Notes: a model not told the origin generated them from the letters alone. DNA of 64,000 nt from Propionicimonas sp020161015 (GCF_964266745.1 NZ_CAXWGX010000012.1:581392-645391), one strand, 5' to 3'. Numbered from the stretch's first letter, positions 5,107-15,700 are shown. Numbers and translations are program-made.

Positions 5107-7944
5107 ATGACCGAAACCGCCAAGGCGACCCCCAGGGGTGGCCGGAAGTCACAGGGCCTGAAGATCGACCGCGTGTTCACCACCGCGGGCGTCCACCCCT
5201 ACGACGAGGTCACCTGGGAACTGCGCGACGTGGTGCAGACGAACTGGAAGACCGGCGAGCACGTCTTCGAGCAGCGGGGGGTGGAGTTCCCGACGTTCTG
5301 GAGCCTGAACGCCTCCACCATCGTCACCACCAAGTACTTCCGCGGGGCCCTGGGCACGCCGCAGCGGGAGGCCAGCCTCAAGACGCTGATCGACCGCGTC
5401 GTGCGCACCTACCGCGCGGCCGGCGAGCAGTACGGCTACTTCGCGACCGCCGACGACGCGGAGATCTTCGAGCACGAGATCACCTGGATGCTGCTCAACC
5501 AGTACTTCAGCTTCAACTCCCCGGTCTGGTTCAACGTCGGCACGCCCAGCCCGCAGCAGGTGAGCGCCTGCTTCATCCTGAGCGTTGACGACTCGATGGA
5601 CTCGATCCTGAACTGGTACAAGGAGGAGGGCTTCATCTTCAAGGGCGGCTCCGGCGCCGGCCTGAACCTCTCCCGCATCCGCTCCAGCAAGGAGCTGCTG
5701 TCCTCCGGCGGCACCGCGTCCGGCCCGGTGTCGTTCATGCGTGGCGCGGACGCGTCCGCGGGCACCATCAAGTCCGGCGGAGCCACCCGGCGCGCGGCGA
5801 AGATGGTCGTGCTGGACGTCGACCACCCCGACATCTACGAGTTCGTCGAGACCAAGGCGCGCGAGGAGGACAAGATCCGCGCCCTGCGTGACGCGGGCTT
5901 CGACATGGACCTCGGCGGCAAGGACATCGTCAGCGTCCAGTACCAGAACGCGAACAACTCGGTGCGGGTCAGCGACGAGTTCATGCGGGCGGTCGAGGAC
6001 GGCACCGAGTTCGGCCTGCGGGCACGCAAGACCGGCGAGGTGATCGAGACCGTCGACGCCCGCGACCTGTTCGGCAAGATCTCCGAGGCCGCGTGGGAGT
6101 GTGCCGACCCCGGCATCCAGTACGACGACACGATCAACGCCTGGCACACCAACCCGGAGTCCGGCCGGATCAACGCGTCCAACCCGTGCTCGGAGTACAT
6201 GAGCCTCGACAACTCCTCGTGCAACTTGGCCAGCCTCAACCTGCTGAAGTTCCTCCGGGAGGACGACACCTTCGACACCGGGCTGTTCGTGAAGGCCGTC
6301 GAGCTGATCATCACGGCGATGGACATCTCGATCACCTTCGCCGACTTCCCGACCGAGGCGATCGGCGAGACCACCCGCAACTTCCGTCAGCTGGGCATCG
6401 GCTACGCCAACCTCGGCGCTCTGCTGATGGCCGTCGGCCGCGGCTACGACTCCGACGGCGGCCGTGCGCTGGCCGCGTCCATCACCTCGCTGATGACCGG
6501 CGCGTCCTACCGCCGCTCCGCGGAGCTCGCCGCGGTGGTCGGTCCCTACAACGGTTACGCGCGCAACGCCGACGCCCACCAGCGGGTGATGCGCAAGCAC
6601 CAGGCGGCGAACGACGACGCGCGCACGTTCGACGGGCTCGACAAGCCGATCCACGCCGCAGCGGCCGCGGAGTGGGCACAGGTGGTCTCGCTCGGGGCGA
6701 AGAACGGGTTCCGCAACGCGCAGGCGTCCGTGCTCGCCCCCACCGGCACCATCGGCTTCATGATGGACTGCGACACGACCGGCATCGAGCCCGACTTCTC
6801 GCTGGTCAAGTTCAAGAAGCTCGTCGGCGGCGGCTCGATGCAGATCGTGAACCAGACGATCCCGCGGGCGCTGAAGCGGCTCGGCTACGCCGAGGAGACC
6901 GCAGAGGCGATCGTGGAGTACATCTCCACTCACGGCCACGTCGTGAACGCACCCGGGCTCAAGCCCGAGCACTACGAGGTGTTCGACACCGCGATGGGCC
7001 AGCGCTCGATCAAGCCGATGGGCCACGTACGGATGATGGCCGCGGTGCAGCCGTTCCTGTCCGGGGCGATCTCCAAGACCGTCAACCTGCCCGAGACCGC
7101 GACGGTCGAGGACATCGCCGACGTCTACCTCCAGGGCTGGAAGCTCGGGCTGAAGGCGCTGGCGGTGTACCGCGACAACTGCAAGGTCGGCCAGCCCCTG
7201 AGCGACGGCAAGAAGCCGGAGGAGTCGACCGAGGCCAAGGCCGAGCCCGAGGTGCGGATCGAGTACCGCGCACGCCGCAAGCGCCTGCCCAAGTCGCGCG
7301 TCAGCCGCACCACCTCCTTCTCGGTGGCCGGGGCGGAGGGCTACATGACCTCCGGGCAGTACGACGACGGCAACCTCGGCGAGGTGTTCCTCAAGCTCGG
7401 CAAGCAGGGCTCCACCCTGGCCGGCGTGATGGACGCGTTCTCGATCGCCGTCTCCATCGGCCTCCAGTACGGCGTGCCGCTGGAGCAGTTCGTGCAGAAG
7501 TTCACCAACCTGAAGTTCGAGCCGGCCGGCATGACCGACGACCCGGACGTCCGGATGGCGCAGTCGATCATGGACTACATCTTCCGCCGGCTGGCGCTGG
7601 ACTACCTGTCCTTCGACGAGCGGGCCGAGCTCGGCATCCACACCGCCGCCGAGCGGGCGCGGTACGTCGAGACCGGCAAGTACCTGTCGGAGGAGGACGA
7701 GGCCGAGCTGATCGAGTCCGAGTCGCTGAAGAATGACGCCGCCGACGACGTCCGGGTGCACGAGGACGGGCCGAACCAGCCCGCCCTGGTGGAGATGGAC
7801 GCCCACTCGACCGCCGAGGTGCTGGAGAAGCTGTCCGGGCTGAGCGTGGACGCTCCGCTCTGCCTCACCTGTGGCACCAAGATGCGGCGCTCGGGCTCCT
7901 GCTACATCTGCGAGGGCTGCGGCTCCACCAGCGGTTGCAGCTGA
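5107..7944 (+). CDS. nrdJ: Class II (B12-dependent) ribonucleoside-diphosphate reductase
   Basis: This enzyme makes deoxynucleotides with adenosylcobalamin as radical source and works with or without oxygen. The 945-residue protein shows NASNPCSEYMSLDNSSCNLA with active-site cysteines, the substrate-binding stretch LAPTGTIGFMMDCDTTGIEPD, and a C-terminal tail CYICEGCGSTSGC whose cysteines re-reduce the active site. Start ATG 5107 follows GAAAGGCAG. No other ribonucleotide reductase genes are in the window. No cobalamin riboswitch is visible in the 38-base gap or in the nrdR leader, so control seems to rest on NrdR. Very secure. Confidence 0.97.
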   Translation: MTETAKATPRGGRKSQGLKIDRVFTTAGVHPYDEVTWELRDVVQTNWKTGEHVFEQRGVEFPTFWSLNASTIVTTKYFRGALGTPQREASLKTLIDRVVRTYRAAGEQYGYFATADDAEIFEHEITWMLLNQYFSFNSPVWFNVGTPSPQQVSACFILSVDDSMDSILNWYKEEGFIFKGGSGAGLNLSRIRSSKELLSSGGTASGPVSFMRGADASAGTIKSGGATRRAAKMVVLDVDHPDIYEFVETKAREEDKIRALRDAGFDMDLGGKDIVSVQYQNANNSVRVSDEFMRAVEDGTEFGLRARKTGEVIETVDARDLFGKISEAAWECADPGIQYDDTINAWHTNPESGRINASNPCSEYMSLDNSSCNLASLNLLKFLREDDTFDTGLFVKAVELIITAMDISITFADFPTEAIGETTRNFRQLGIGYANLGALLMAVGRGYDSDGGRALAASITSLMTGASYRRSAELAAVVGPYNGYARNADAHQRVMRKHQAANDDARTFDGLDKPIHAAAAAEWAQVVSLGAKNGFRNAQASVLAPTGTIGFMMDCDTTGIEPDFSLVKFKKLVGGGSMQIVNQTIPRALKRLGYAEETAEAIVEYISTHGHVVNAPGLKPEHYEVFDTAMGQRSIKPMGHVRMMAAVQPFLSGAISKTVNLPETATVEDIADVYLQGWKLGLKALAVYRDNCKVGQPLSDGKKPEESTEAKAEPEVRIEYRARRKRLPKSRVSRTTSFSVAGAEGYMTSGQYDDGNLGEVFLKLGKQGSTLAGVMDAFSIAVSIGLQYGVPLEQFVQKFTNLKFEPAGMTDDPDVRMAQSIMDYIFRRLALDYLSFDERAELGIHTAAERARYVETGKYLSEEDEAELIESESLKNDAADDVRVHEDGPNQPALVEMDAHSTAEVLEKLSGLSVDAPLCLTCGTKMRRSGSCYICEGCGSTSGCS

Positions 7945-7960
7945 TCGTTGCCACGCGGAC

Positions 7961-7988
7961 GGCCGGTCGGACCTCGGTCCGGCCGGCC
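7961..7988. terminator. Bidirectional terminator between nrdJ and the DUF1905 gene
   Basis: GGCCGGTCGGACC and GGTCCGGCCGGCC form a stem with one mismatch between two convergent genes. It begins 17 bases after the nrdJ stop and ends 5 bases before the DUF1905 stop codon. Confidence 0.65.
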
Positions 7989-7992
7989 GTTC

Positions 7993-8322
7993 TCAGTTGT
8001 CGAGAGTCCGGAGGGTGACCGTGACGGTCTCCCCGTCCCCGAGGTCCTCCGCCCGCCGGACGGCCGCCTTCACCGGCAGCACGTAGGGGCCGCCGCCCGC
8101 GGACGGGAACACCGACGTGCGCCACGTCGTCGCACCGATCGTGACCTCGACGCGCACCGAGCCGAAGCCGCGCGGCGGCCCGGACTCGAAGCGGATGACC
8201 TCGGACATCTCCTCCGGCAGGGTGACGAAGCGCCACGTGCCGTCGGCGACGCACCACAACGGTGCGGAGAAGTGCTCCCGGCGTCCCATCGGGCCCCCGG
8301 GATCAGCCTTCCTGCTCGTCAT
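7993..8322 (-). CDS. DUF1905 domain protein
   Basis: About 109 residues from the ATG at 8322, which overlaps the end of the upstream gene by 20 bases; an inner ATG at 8288 is the other choice. The protein shows the DUF1905 pattern: FSAPLWCVADGTWRFVTLPE, then SEVIRF, FGSVRVEVTIGATTWRTSVFP and YVLPVKAAVRRAEDLGDGE. This is a small beta-barrel often seen beside YdeI-like proteins; its biochemical role is unknown. It is probably cotranscribed with the 75-residue gene before it and ends at the shared terminator with nrdJ. Family is secure, function unknown. Confidence 0.85.
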   Translation of the reverse strand: MTSRKADPGGPMGRREHFSAPLWCVADGTWRFVTLPEEMSEVIRFESGPPRGFGSVRVEVTIGATTWRTSVFPSAGGGPYVLPVKAAVRRAEDLGDGETVTVTLRTLDN

Positions 8323-8530
8323 CCCCGGTGGTTTCCGCATCGGCGGGAGCGGTGACGGTGAGCGAGAGCCAGGACGTGGTCACCACGGGTGCCGCGGCGT
8401 CGGGCGCGGCCGCGCGCGGCGCGGCACCGCGCCCCGGCTCGCTCGGACGGACGGGATCGCCCATGGCGGCCCTCAGGGCCTGCGCGATGGCGTTGCCGGC
8501 GGCGGGGTCGTACTTCCTGGTCTCGGCCAT
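8303..8530 (-). CDS. Hypothetical 75-residue protein
   Basis: I do not recognise this protein. It starts MAETRKYDPAAGNAIAQALR, a likely amphipathic helix, and continues into an Ala/Pro-rich tail ending in acidic residues (DAETTGDDEQEG); no membrane segment or cysteine is visible. A TAGCAT box lies 6 bases before the ATG, the leaderless promoter pattern of this genome, which supports it being a real gene. It overlaps the DUF1905 gene by 20 bases, suggesting an operon. Confidence 0.6.
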   Translation of the reverse strand: MAETRKYDPAAGNAIAQALRAAMGDPVRPSEPGRGAAPRAAAPDAAAPVVTTSWLSLTVTAPADAETTGDDEQEG

Positions 8531-8539
8531 GGCCCGATG

Positions 8540-9049
8540 CTATGCGACCGGGCTGTCACCGGGCTGTGGGACGCGGTCCCGCTGCCCCTGGCGACGGACC
8601 TCCCACACGAGGTACCCGGCGATCGCGAGCGCCGCGACCACCACCGCGCCCACCGCCAGCACGGGGGACCGCTCGTAGAGCCGGCCGAGGATGTCGACAC
8701 CCACGGTGCCGAGCGTCGCGTAGAGCAGCGCCCAGGCGACCGAGCCGATGGTCACCGCCGGCAGGTAGTGGCGAAGGCGCATGCCGGTGGCACCGGCGGC
8801 CAGGTTCGCCACGGTCTGGAAGCCGATGGTCAGGAACGAGACCGCCACCACCGGGGGGCCGAAGCGGTCGATGCGCTCGGTGGCCCGCAGGTAGCCGGGG
8901 GAGTCCATGAGCCGGGCGAGGCGGGTGCGCCGCGCTCCTGCCGAACCGAGCCGTCCCAGCCAGTAGGTGCCGTTCGCCCGGAACATCACGATGACGAACA
9001 GGGCCGCGACGATCGCCGGGAACGGGAGGTTCCAGCTGGTCGGATCCAC
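8540..9049 (-). CDS. DedA/VTT-family membrane protein
   Basis: The 169-residue integral membrane protein has four or five hydrophobic segments and the DedA core: FRANGTYWLGRLGS near residue 24, then ATERIDRFGPPVVAVSFLTIGFQT. VTT/DedA proteins are lipid scramblases or transporters, some moving undecaprenyl phosphate. It starts at GTG 9049 behind a good GGAGG. It is shorter at the N-terminus than typical 200-residue DedA proteins, keeping mostly the conserved core. The acyltransferase gene lies just upstream on the same strand. Confidence 0.85.
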   Translation of the reverse strand: MDPTSWNLPFPAIVAALFVIVMFRANGTYWLGRLGSAGARRTRLARLMDSPGYLRATERIDRFGPPVVAVSFLTIGFQTVANLAAGATGMRLRHYLPAVTIGSVAWALLYATLGTVGVDILGRLYERSPVLAVGAVVVAALAIAGYLVWEVRRQGQRDRVPQPGDSPVA

Positions 9050-9076
9050 GCGACCTCCAGATGTGTTGCGGAGAGG

Positions 9077-10345
9077 TCAGTGTACGTGGACGGTCAACGT
9101 CGTTGCCCTGCGGAGGGCGAGGACGCCGGCGGCGAACGCGAGGACGGCGAGGGCGCCGGGGAGGTCGCCGGGGTGGAGCACCGCCCCCAGCTGCCACACC
9201 GCCCACGTGCCGGCGGTGAACAGCGCGTAGCCGGCCTCGGCCCACCCCGGCCGGGGGGTGCCGGGACCGGGACGGGGGATCAGGAGAAACTCCGCGCGCG
9301 CGATCAGCGGCACCACCAGGACGACGACCGCCACGACCACGACGATGAGCAGGATGGGGTTCATCAGCACCGGGGCGACGGACGGCAGCAGCAGTGAGAG
9401 CCCGACGAGGGCGCCGGCGGAGACCACGATCGCGGGGATGTGCCACAGGTAGGTGGTGAGCAGCAGCGCGTTGGCCACCCGGATCACCCGGGCGGTGCGC
9501 TCGCCCACCCGCGCCGCCACGCCGGCCCGCTCGAGGAGCGCCAGCACGCTGGTCTGGGCGAGGCCGAGGGCGACGATGGCCAGCGTGGGCGGGAGCAGGT
9601 TCGCCACCAGCACGTCGGCCCACGCGACTGCTGCGGGCGGGTACCCGAAGGCCGTGACCAGCACGGCGATCACCGCGGCGCAGGCCGCGATGACACCGAC
9701 GAGCCGCCCGGCCGGCCAGGTGCGGAACCAGCCGCGGTGGTAGGCGATGCCCCACTGGTGGGCCAGGGGCCAGGCGAAGGCGAGGTTCAGCCACTGGAGG
9801 TCGAGGTCGCCGGTCAGCCGGACGGCGACGTCGACCGCGACCACCCCGGCGAGCAGCGGCAGCATCACCCACCCGCCGAACCGGTCGTGCAGCCGGACCG
9901 CGAGCGGCGCCGCAGCCAGCAGGAGCTGGTAGACCACCGCGAACCACAGCAGCTGGGCGAACTGCCGGCTGAGCGCCGCGGCCTCGGGCAGCCAGCCGGC
10001 CCACGTCGCAGCCGTGCCGATGGCGGTGAACACGATGAGGAAGAACGACATGGGTCCGAGCAGCCGGCTGCCCCGCAGGGTCAGGAACGCTCCGTAGGGG
10101 GTGCCGGAGGCGCGCCAGGTGTCGACCACGACGGCGTTGGCGTAGCCCGCGGCGACGAAGAAGACGGGGATGATCGTGGCGACCCAGCTGATCGCCCACA
10201 GCACCGGTCCGGGCGCCCACGGCACCACCCGCACCTGCCCGTCGACGAGGAGAACCTGCCACAGCAGCGCGTGGAAGACCACGACGATCAGCATCGAGCC
10301 GATGCGTGCGAGGTCGATCAGGTGGTTGCGGCGGGGCACCGGCAC
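9077..10345 (-). CDS. Acyltransferase 3 family membrane protein
   Basis: About 422 residues with roughly ten membrane segments. The N-terminus (HLIDLARIGSMLIVVVFHALLWQ) carries the buried arginine and histidine of acyltransferase-3 proteins, which acylate exported or envelope carbohydrates. Later segments contain LLLTTYLWHIPAIV, the usual HxP-type motif near the end of the domain. Start is one of two GTG codons (10345 or 10339). The acceptor cannot be told from sequence, and no polysaccharide genes lie nearby. It ends 27 bases before the DedA gene, so the two may be cotranscribed. Confidence 0.85.
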   Translation of the reverse strand: MPVPRRNHLIDLARIGSMLIVVVFHALLWQVLLVDGQVRVVPWAPGPVLWAISWVATIIPVFFVAAGYANAVVVDTWRASGTPYGAFLTLRGSRLLGPMSFFLIVFTAIGTAATWAGWLPEAAALSRQFAQLLWFAVVYQLLLAAAPLAVRLHDRFGGWVMLPLLAGVVAVDVAVRLTGDLDLQWLNLAFAWPLAHQWGIAYHRGWFRTWPAGRLVGVIAACAAVIAVLVTAFGYPPAAVAWADVLVANLLPPTLAIVALGLAQTSVLALLERAGVAARVGERTARVIRVANALLLTTYLWHIPAIVVSAGALVGLSLLLPSVAPVLMNPILLIVVVVAVVVLVVPLIARAEFLLIPRPGPGTPRPGWAEAGYALFTAGTWAVWQLGAVLHPGDLPGALAVLAFAAGVLALRRATTLTVHVH

Positions 10346-10429
10346 ATCGTAGGCACCCGCGGACCGGCTTCCGTCCCGCCCTGAGAACCCGGGACGGCGT
10401 CCCCGCCCGTGCGGGCCTACCCTGACGCC

Positions 10430-11365
10430 GTGCAGGCAGCCCTCAGCGGATACCTCACCATCTGGTCGGTGATCGGGGTCGGCTGGGTGGTCGCCCACCT
10501 CCGCGTCCTCACCGAGCAGCACCGCCGGATGCTGTCGCGGCTCGCCTTCACCGTCGCCTCCCCGGCGCTCCTTCTCGGCCTGGTCTCCCGGGCGGACCTC
10601 GGGCACCTCTTCAGCGGCACGCTGGTGGTCTCTGCGCTGGCGATCGTCCTCACCGCAGCCGTCTACCTCGTGGCCGCCCGGGTCCTGCTCGGCCGTGCCG
10701 GGCTGGCCGATCGCGTCGTCGGGACGTTGTGCTCGGTCTACACCAACGCCGGCAACCTCGGCCTGCCCGTCGCCGCGTACGTGCTCGGCGACATGACCTG
10801 GATGGCGCCGATCCTGCTGATCCAGGTCGGGCTGCTCCAGCCCGTCGGGCTGGCGCTGCTCGACCTCGCCGCCGCCCGCGCGGACGGACGCCGCCTGTCC
10901 TGGTCGAAGTACGTGACGCTGCCGGTGCGCAACCCGCTGACCGTCGCGACGCTGGCCGGCCTGCTGGTGAACGCCCTCCACGTCCCGGTGCCCGACCTGG
11001 TGTGGCGGCCGGTGGAGATGGTGGGCCAGCTGGCGGTCCCGGCGATGCTGATCGCCTTCGGCATCTCGCTGCGCCTCGACCCGGCTCCGGGACGCGGCCC
11101 GCACGCGGGCGAGCTCGCCCTGGTGGCACCGCTGAAGGTGCTCCTCCAGCCGGCGATCGCGCTGGCGCTCGGCGCGGGCGTGTTCCACCTCGGGGCGTCG
11201 GACCTGCTGGCGGTGACGGTGATCGCCGCCCTGCCGACCGCCCAGAACATCTACCTGATCGCGAGCAGGTACCACGTCCGCACGCTTCTGGCGCGTGACG
11301 CCATCTTCGTCTCGACGATCGCCTCGATCCCGGTGATCGTCGCGGCGTCCACGTGGCTGCGCTGA
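10430..11365 (+). CDS. AEC-family (auxin efflux carrier) transporter
   Basis: The 311-residue protein has about ten membrane helices in the 5+5 arrangement of the AEC/BART superfamily, with the conserved stretches YTNAGNLGLPVAAYVLG and AVPAMLIAFGISLRL, and VIAALPTAQNIYLIASRY near the end. Bacterial members export or import organic acids such as malate. A TACCCT box ends 6 bases before GTG 10430, so I choose that start over the upstream GTG at 10409; the message would be leaderless. It stands alone between a divergent acyltransferase gene and the PNPOx-like gene. Confidence 0.88.
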   Translation: MQAALSGYLTIWSVIGVGWVVAHLRVLTEQHRRMLSRLAFTVASPALLLGLVSRADLGHLFSGTLVVSALAIVLTAAVYLVAARVLLGRAGLADRVVGTLCSVYTNAGNLGLPVAAYVLGDMTWMAPILLIQVGLLQPVGLALLDLAAARADGRRLSWSKYVTLPVRNPLTVATLAGLLVNALHVPVPDLVWRPVEMVGQLAVPAMLIAFGISLRLDPAPGRGPHAGELALVAPLKVLLQPAIALALGAGVFHLGASDLLAVTVIAALPTAQNIYLIASRYHVRTLLARDAIFVSTIASIPVIVAASTWLR

Positions 11366-11440
11366 AGGGAGGCGAAGAAGTGCCTGCGTCTTCGGCGGTT
11401 CCCGCCTCGGGTGACCCCGCGACCGGCTAGCATGCGCGCG

Positions 11441-11839
11441 ATGGACACCGGCCACTTCACCCGCTTGTCGGGGGACGAATGCCGACATCTGGTGCGTGGC
11501 CACAGCGTCGGCCGCGTCTGCTGGTTGTCGGCGGAGGGGCTGCAGGTCCTTCCGGTCACGTACGCCGTCTCCGGCGAACGCATCTACTTCCGGGTGAGCC
11601 CCGGCTCCGTGCTCGGCGAGCTCGCCGGGACGGTGCGCGTGGCGTTCGAGGTCGACGACATCGATGTCCCGACCGCGACCGGCTGGAGCGTCCTGGTCCG
11701 GGGTGACGCATCGGGCGCGGGTGCGGACGACGTCCGGCTCCCCGCGCCCTGGGCGCCCGGTCGCCGCGACCTGACCGTGGTCATCACCCCACTCTCCTAT
11801 TCCGGCCGAGCCGTCTCGGCCGACCTCCCGAGGAGTTGA
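11441..11839 (+). CDS. Pyridoxamine 5'-phosphate oxidase-like FMN-binding protein
   Basis: A 132-residue split-barrel protein: FTRLSGDECRHLVRGHSVGRVCW, VLPVTYAVSGERIYFRVSPGS and VAFEVDDIDVPTATGWSVLVRG are the signature segments of the PNPOx-like family. Members bind FMN, F420 or heme, and this branch often accompanies universal stress proteins, as here. A TAGCAT box 7 bases before the ATG indicates a leaderless transcript. The stop (11837-11839) falls 2 bases before the Usp start at 11842, so they are one operon. Cofactor is not determined. Confidence 0.85.
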   Translation: MDTGHFTRLSGDECRHLVRGHSVGRVCWLSAEGLQVLPVTYAVSGERIYFRVSPGSVLGELAGTVRVAFEVDDIDVPTATGWSVLVRGDASGAGADDVRLPAPWAPGRRDLTVVITPLSYSGRAVSADLPRS

Positions 11840-11841
11840 GC

Positions 11842-12741
11842 ATGCTCGTTCCGTACCTGGGCCCGGCCCGGATCGTCGTCGGCTTCGACGGCTCGGACGA
11901 CTCCTTCCGCGCGCTCGCCCACGGCGTGCGGGAGGCGCTGCTGCGTGAGGCAGAGCTCGTGCTCGTGCACGCGGTGGACGACACCGTCCTGAACAGCGCG
12001 TGGGGCGTGGTCTTCGACCCCGAACAGATCAAGGAGGGCGCGGCCGAGATGCTGGCGACCGGGGTGGCCGAGGCGGTCGCGTCCGGGCTCGCGCGCACCC
12101 GGGTGCGCACCGAGGTCGTCCTCGGGAACCCGGCGGCAGCCCTCACCCGGATGAGCAACGAGGCGTCCCTCGTGGTCGTCGGACGCACCTCCGGCGGCAC
12201 GGGCGAGAAGGCCTTCATCGGGTCGACCGCTGTCGGCACCGTCGGCGCGGCGCACTGCCCGGTCGTGGTCGTCTCCGTCGACAACCTCCAGCGCGAGCAG
12301 CCCGCGGGCGTCATCGGCGTGGCCGTGGACACCTCCGCCCGCGGCGCGGTGGCGCTGGAGTGGGCGCTCGGCGAATGCCGGGCCCACGGCGGCCGGGTCG
12401 TGGTGATCAGCGTCTGCCGCGCTCCCCAGGGACGCTGGTTCAGCGCGGGGCACCCGACGGCCGAGCAGGAGGAGAAGGCGGTCGAGGTCACTCGGGCACG
12501 CATGGTCGACATGGTCTCGGAGATCACCGAGGACTACCCGGAGGTGGAGGTCGGGCTCGAGGTGTCCTACGGCAACCCGCTGGACGTGCTCACCGCCCGG
12601 GCCGAGGAGCTCGACGCGCTGGTGCTCGAGGTGCACGCGTCGTTCCCGACCTACTCCGTGGGCGGACTGATCCGGGGCCTGATGAGCCACGGGCGCTGCC
12701 CGATCGTGGTCATCAGGCCGAAGGACAGCCACGGGTCCTGA
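11842..12741 (+). CDS. Universal stress protein, tandem Usp domains
   Basis: The 299-residue protein contains two Usp domains (about 8-150 and 155-297). The first retains the ATP-binding pattern G-x2-G-x9-G-S/T in GRTSGGTGEKAFIGST; the second ends GGLIRGLMSHGRCPIVVIRP and is more divergent. Usp proteins help survival in stress or hypoxia, often in nucleotide-dependent fashion. ATG 11842 follows a clear GAGGAG, so I reject the upstream TTG. It is coupled to the PNPOx-like gene, a pairing known from other actinobacteria. Confidence 0.9.
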   Translation: MLVPYLGPARIVVGFDGSDDSFRALAHGVREALLREAELVLVHAVDDTVLNSAWGVVFDPEQIKEGAAEMLATGVAEAVASGLARTRVRTEVVLGNPAAALTRMSNEASLVVVGRTSGGTGEKAFIGSTAVGTVGAAHCPVVVVSVDNLQREQPAGVIGVAVDTSARGAVALEWALGECRAHGGRVVVISVCRAPQGRWFSAGHPTAEQEEKAVEVTRARMVDMVSEITEDYPEVEVGLEVSYGNPLDVLTARAEELDALVLEVHASFPTYSVGGLIRGLMSHGRCPIVVIRPKDSHGS

Positions 12742-12778
12742 CGCCCCCGTCGCGGCGGCCCCGTAGTATTGGCCGGCT

Positions 12779-15700
12779 ATGAACTCCCCGGCCATCCGCT
12801 TCGACGAGGCGTTGCCGATCTCGGCCCACGTGGACGAGATCCGTGACGCCCTGCGCGCGCACCAGGTGCTGGTGGTGGCCGGCGAGACCGGGTCGGGCAA
12901 GACCACCCAGCTGCCGAAGATCTGCCTGCTCGCCGGGCGCACGAGCATCGGCCACACGCAGCCGCGGCGGATCGCGGCCCGCAGCGTCGCCGCCCGCATG
13001 GCCGAGGAGCTGGGGGAGGAGCTGGGCGCCACGGTGGGGTTCCAGGTGCGCTTCTCCAGCCAGCGCAGCCGCCAGACCCGCGTCAAGGTGATGACCGACG
13101 GCATCCTGCTGGCGGAGATCTCGCACGACCGGGACCTTCGCCGCTACGACACGATCATCATCGACGAGGCGCACGAACGCAGCCTCAACATCGACTTCCT
13201 GCTCGGCTACCTCAAGCAGCTGCTGCCGCGCCGCCCCGACCTGAAGGTCGTCATCACCTCGGCGACCATCGACACCGCCCGCTTCTCCGCCCACTTCGAC
13301 GATGCCCCGGTGATCGAGGTGTCCGGGCGCACCTACCCCGTCGAGGTCCGCTACCGGCCGGTGGTGGGGACGGCGGAGGAACGCGACCGCGACCAGGTGG
13401 ACGCCATCTGCGACGCCGTCAGCGAGCTGTCCACCTCGCTGGACGGCGACATCCTCGTCTTCCTCTCCGGCGAGCGCGAGATCCGGGACGCGGCGGAGGC
13501 GATCGCCGGCCTTCAGCTGCGCTTCACCGAGGTGGTGCCCCTGTACGCCCGGCTCTCGGCCGCGGAGCAGCACCGGGTCTTCGCGCCGCACACCGGGCGG
13601 CGCATCGTGCTGGCGACGAACGTGGCGGAGACGTCCCTCACCGTGCCCGGCATCCGGTACGTCGTCGACCCCGGGTTCGCCCGCATCTCCCGCTACTCCG
13701 CGCGCACCAAGGTGCAGCGGCTGCCGATCGAGCCGATCTCGCAGGCCTCGGCGAACCAGCGGGCCGGCCGCTGTGGCCGCCTGGGGCCGGGCGTGTGCAT
13801 CCGGCTCTACGACGAGGACGACTTCGCCTCGCGACCGGAGTTCACCCAGCCCGAGATCCTGCGCACGAACCTGGCCTCGGTCATCCTCCAGATGGCGGAC
13901 GCCGGCCTGGGCGACATCACCCGGTTCCCGTTCGTCGAACCCCCGGACGCCGGCCAGGTGCGGGACGGCCTCCGGCTGCTCACCGAGCTGGGCGCGATCG
14001 AACAGGGCAGGGGCAGGACGCCGCACGGCACGGTGCGGCTCACGAAGGTCGGACGCATGCTGGCCCGGCTGCCGGTCGACCCCCGCCTGGGCCGGATGCT
14101 GGTGGAGGCCGACCGTCAGGGCTGCCTGCGCGAGGTGCTGCCGATCGTGGCCGGCATCGCGATCCCGGACGTCCGCGAGCGGCCCGCCGACGACACGGCC
14201 GCGGCCGACGCCGCCCACCGCCGCTTCTGGGCCCCGCTGGTCGGCGCAGCGGAGGCGACCCCCGACGGCTCGGACATCGCCGCGCTGTGGCGGCTGTGGA
14301 CGTACCTGCGGGAGCGTCGCAGGGAGCTCTCCGGCAACGCGTTCCGCCGGCTGTGCCGCACCGAGTACCTGAACTTCCTCCGCGTGCGCGAGTGGCAGGA
14401 CCTGCACACGCAGCTGCGTGAGGCCTGCGGCGAGGTGGGGCTGCACCGCAACGACGCGCCGGCCGGCATGGACCGGGTGCACACCGCGGTGCTGGCCGGG
14501 CTGCTGTCCCACGTCGGCCTCCTCGACGAGGCCTCGATGGCCCGGCCGGCGCGCGGCAAGCGGCGGGGACCGGCGGAGTACCTGGGGGCCCGCGGCGCGC
14601 GGTTCGCGATCAACCCCGGGTCCAGCGCGGCCCGCACGAACCCGCCGCTGGTGATGGCCGTCGAACTCGTGGAGACCAGCCGGTTGTGGGCGCGCACGGT
14701 CGCCCCGGTCGAGGCCGAGTGGATCGAGGCGGTGGGCGGGCACCTGCTGAAGCACACCTACTCCGAGCCGCACTGGTCGGCGCGCGGCGGCCAGTGCGTG
14801 GCGTACGAGCGGGTCACCCTGCTCGGCGTCCCCGTCGTCGCCCAGAGGCTGGTGAGCTACGCACGGATCGACCCGGTGGTCGCGCGCGAGGTCTTCATCG
14901 CCTCGGCGCTGGTGGAGGGACAGTGGCGCACCCGCCACCATTTCTGGGCGCGCAACCAGGCTGTCCGGGCAGAGGCGGAGCAACTGGCGGACCGCAACCG
15001 GCGCCGCGACCTCCTGCTCGACGACGCGGCCATCGCGGCGTTCTACGACGCGCGGATCCCCGCCGACGTGGTCACGGTCGCGCACTTCGACCGCTGGTGG
15101 CGCGACGCGCGGCGCCGTGACGAGCACCTGCTCGACCTCACGATCGACGACCTGGTCGCCCCGGACGCCGACCTCGACACCGGGGCGTTCCCCGACGCCT
15201 GGACGGTCGGTGGGTCCGACCTGCCGGTGGACTACGCCTTCGACCCCGGCGCCGGCCACGACGGCGTGACGGTGACCGTCCCGCTGGCGCGTCTCACCAG
15301 CCTCGACCCTGCGGCCTTCACCTGGCAGGTGCCGGGGCTGCGGGCGGAGGTCGCCACGGAGCTCATCCGTGCCCTCCCCAAGGCGCTGCGGACCCGGCTG
15401 GTGCCCGCTCCGGACACCGCCCGCCGTGCCCTGGAGTGGCTCGCCGCGCACCCCGGCGCGTCCGACGAGCCGCTGTGGACCGCGCTCGGTCGCGCGGTAC
15501 TGGCCCTCACCGGCGAGCAGGTGCCGGCGGACGCCTGGCGCCCGGAGGCGGTGCCCGACCACCTGCGGGTGCGCTTCCGGGTGGTGGCCGAGGGCAGCGA
15601 CCCGGTCGTCGGCCGAGACCTCGCCGAGCTCTCCGCCACGCTCGCGCCCGCGGTCAGCAGCACGCTCAATGCCGCGGCCAGCCACCTGACCCATCCCGGC

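Noticed and set aside
5149..7806. Long frame antisense to nrdJ
   Set aside because: nrdJ is certain; the antisense frame has no recognisable motif and reflects codon bias.
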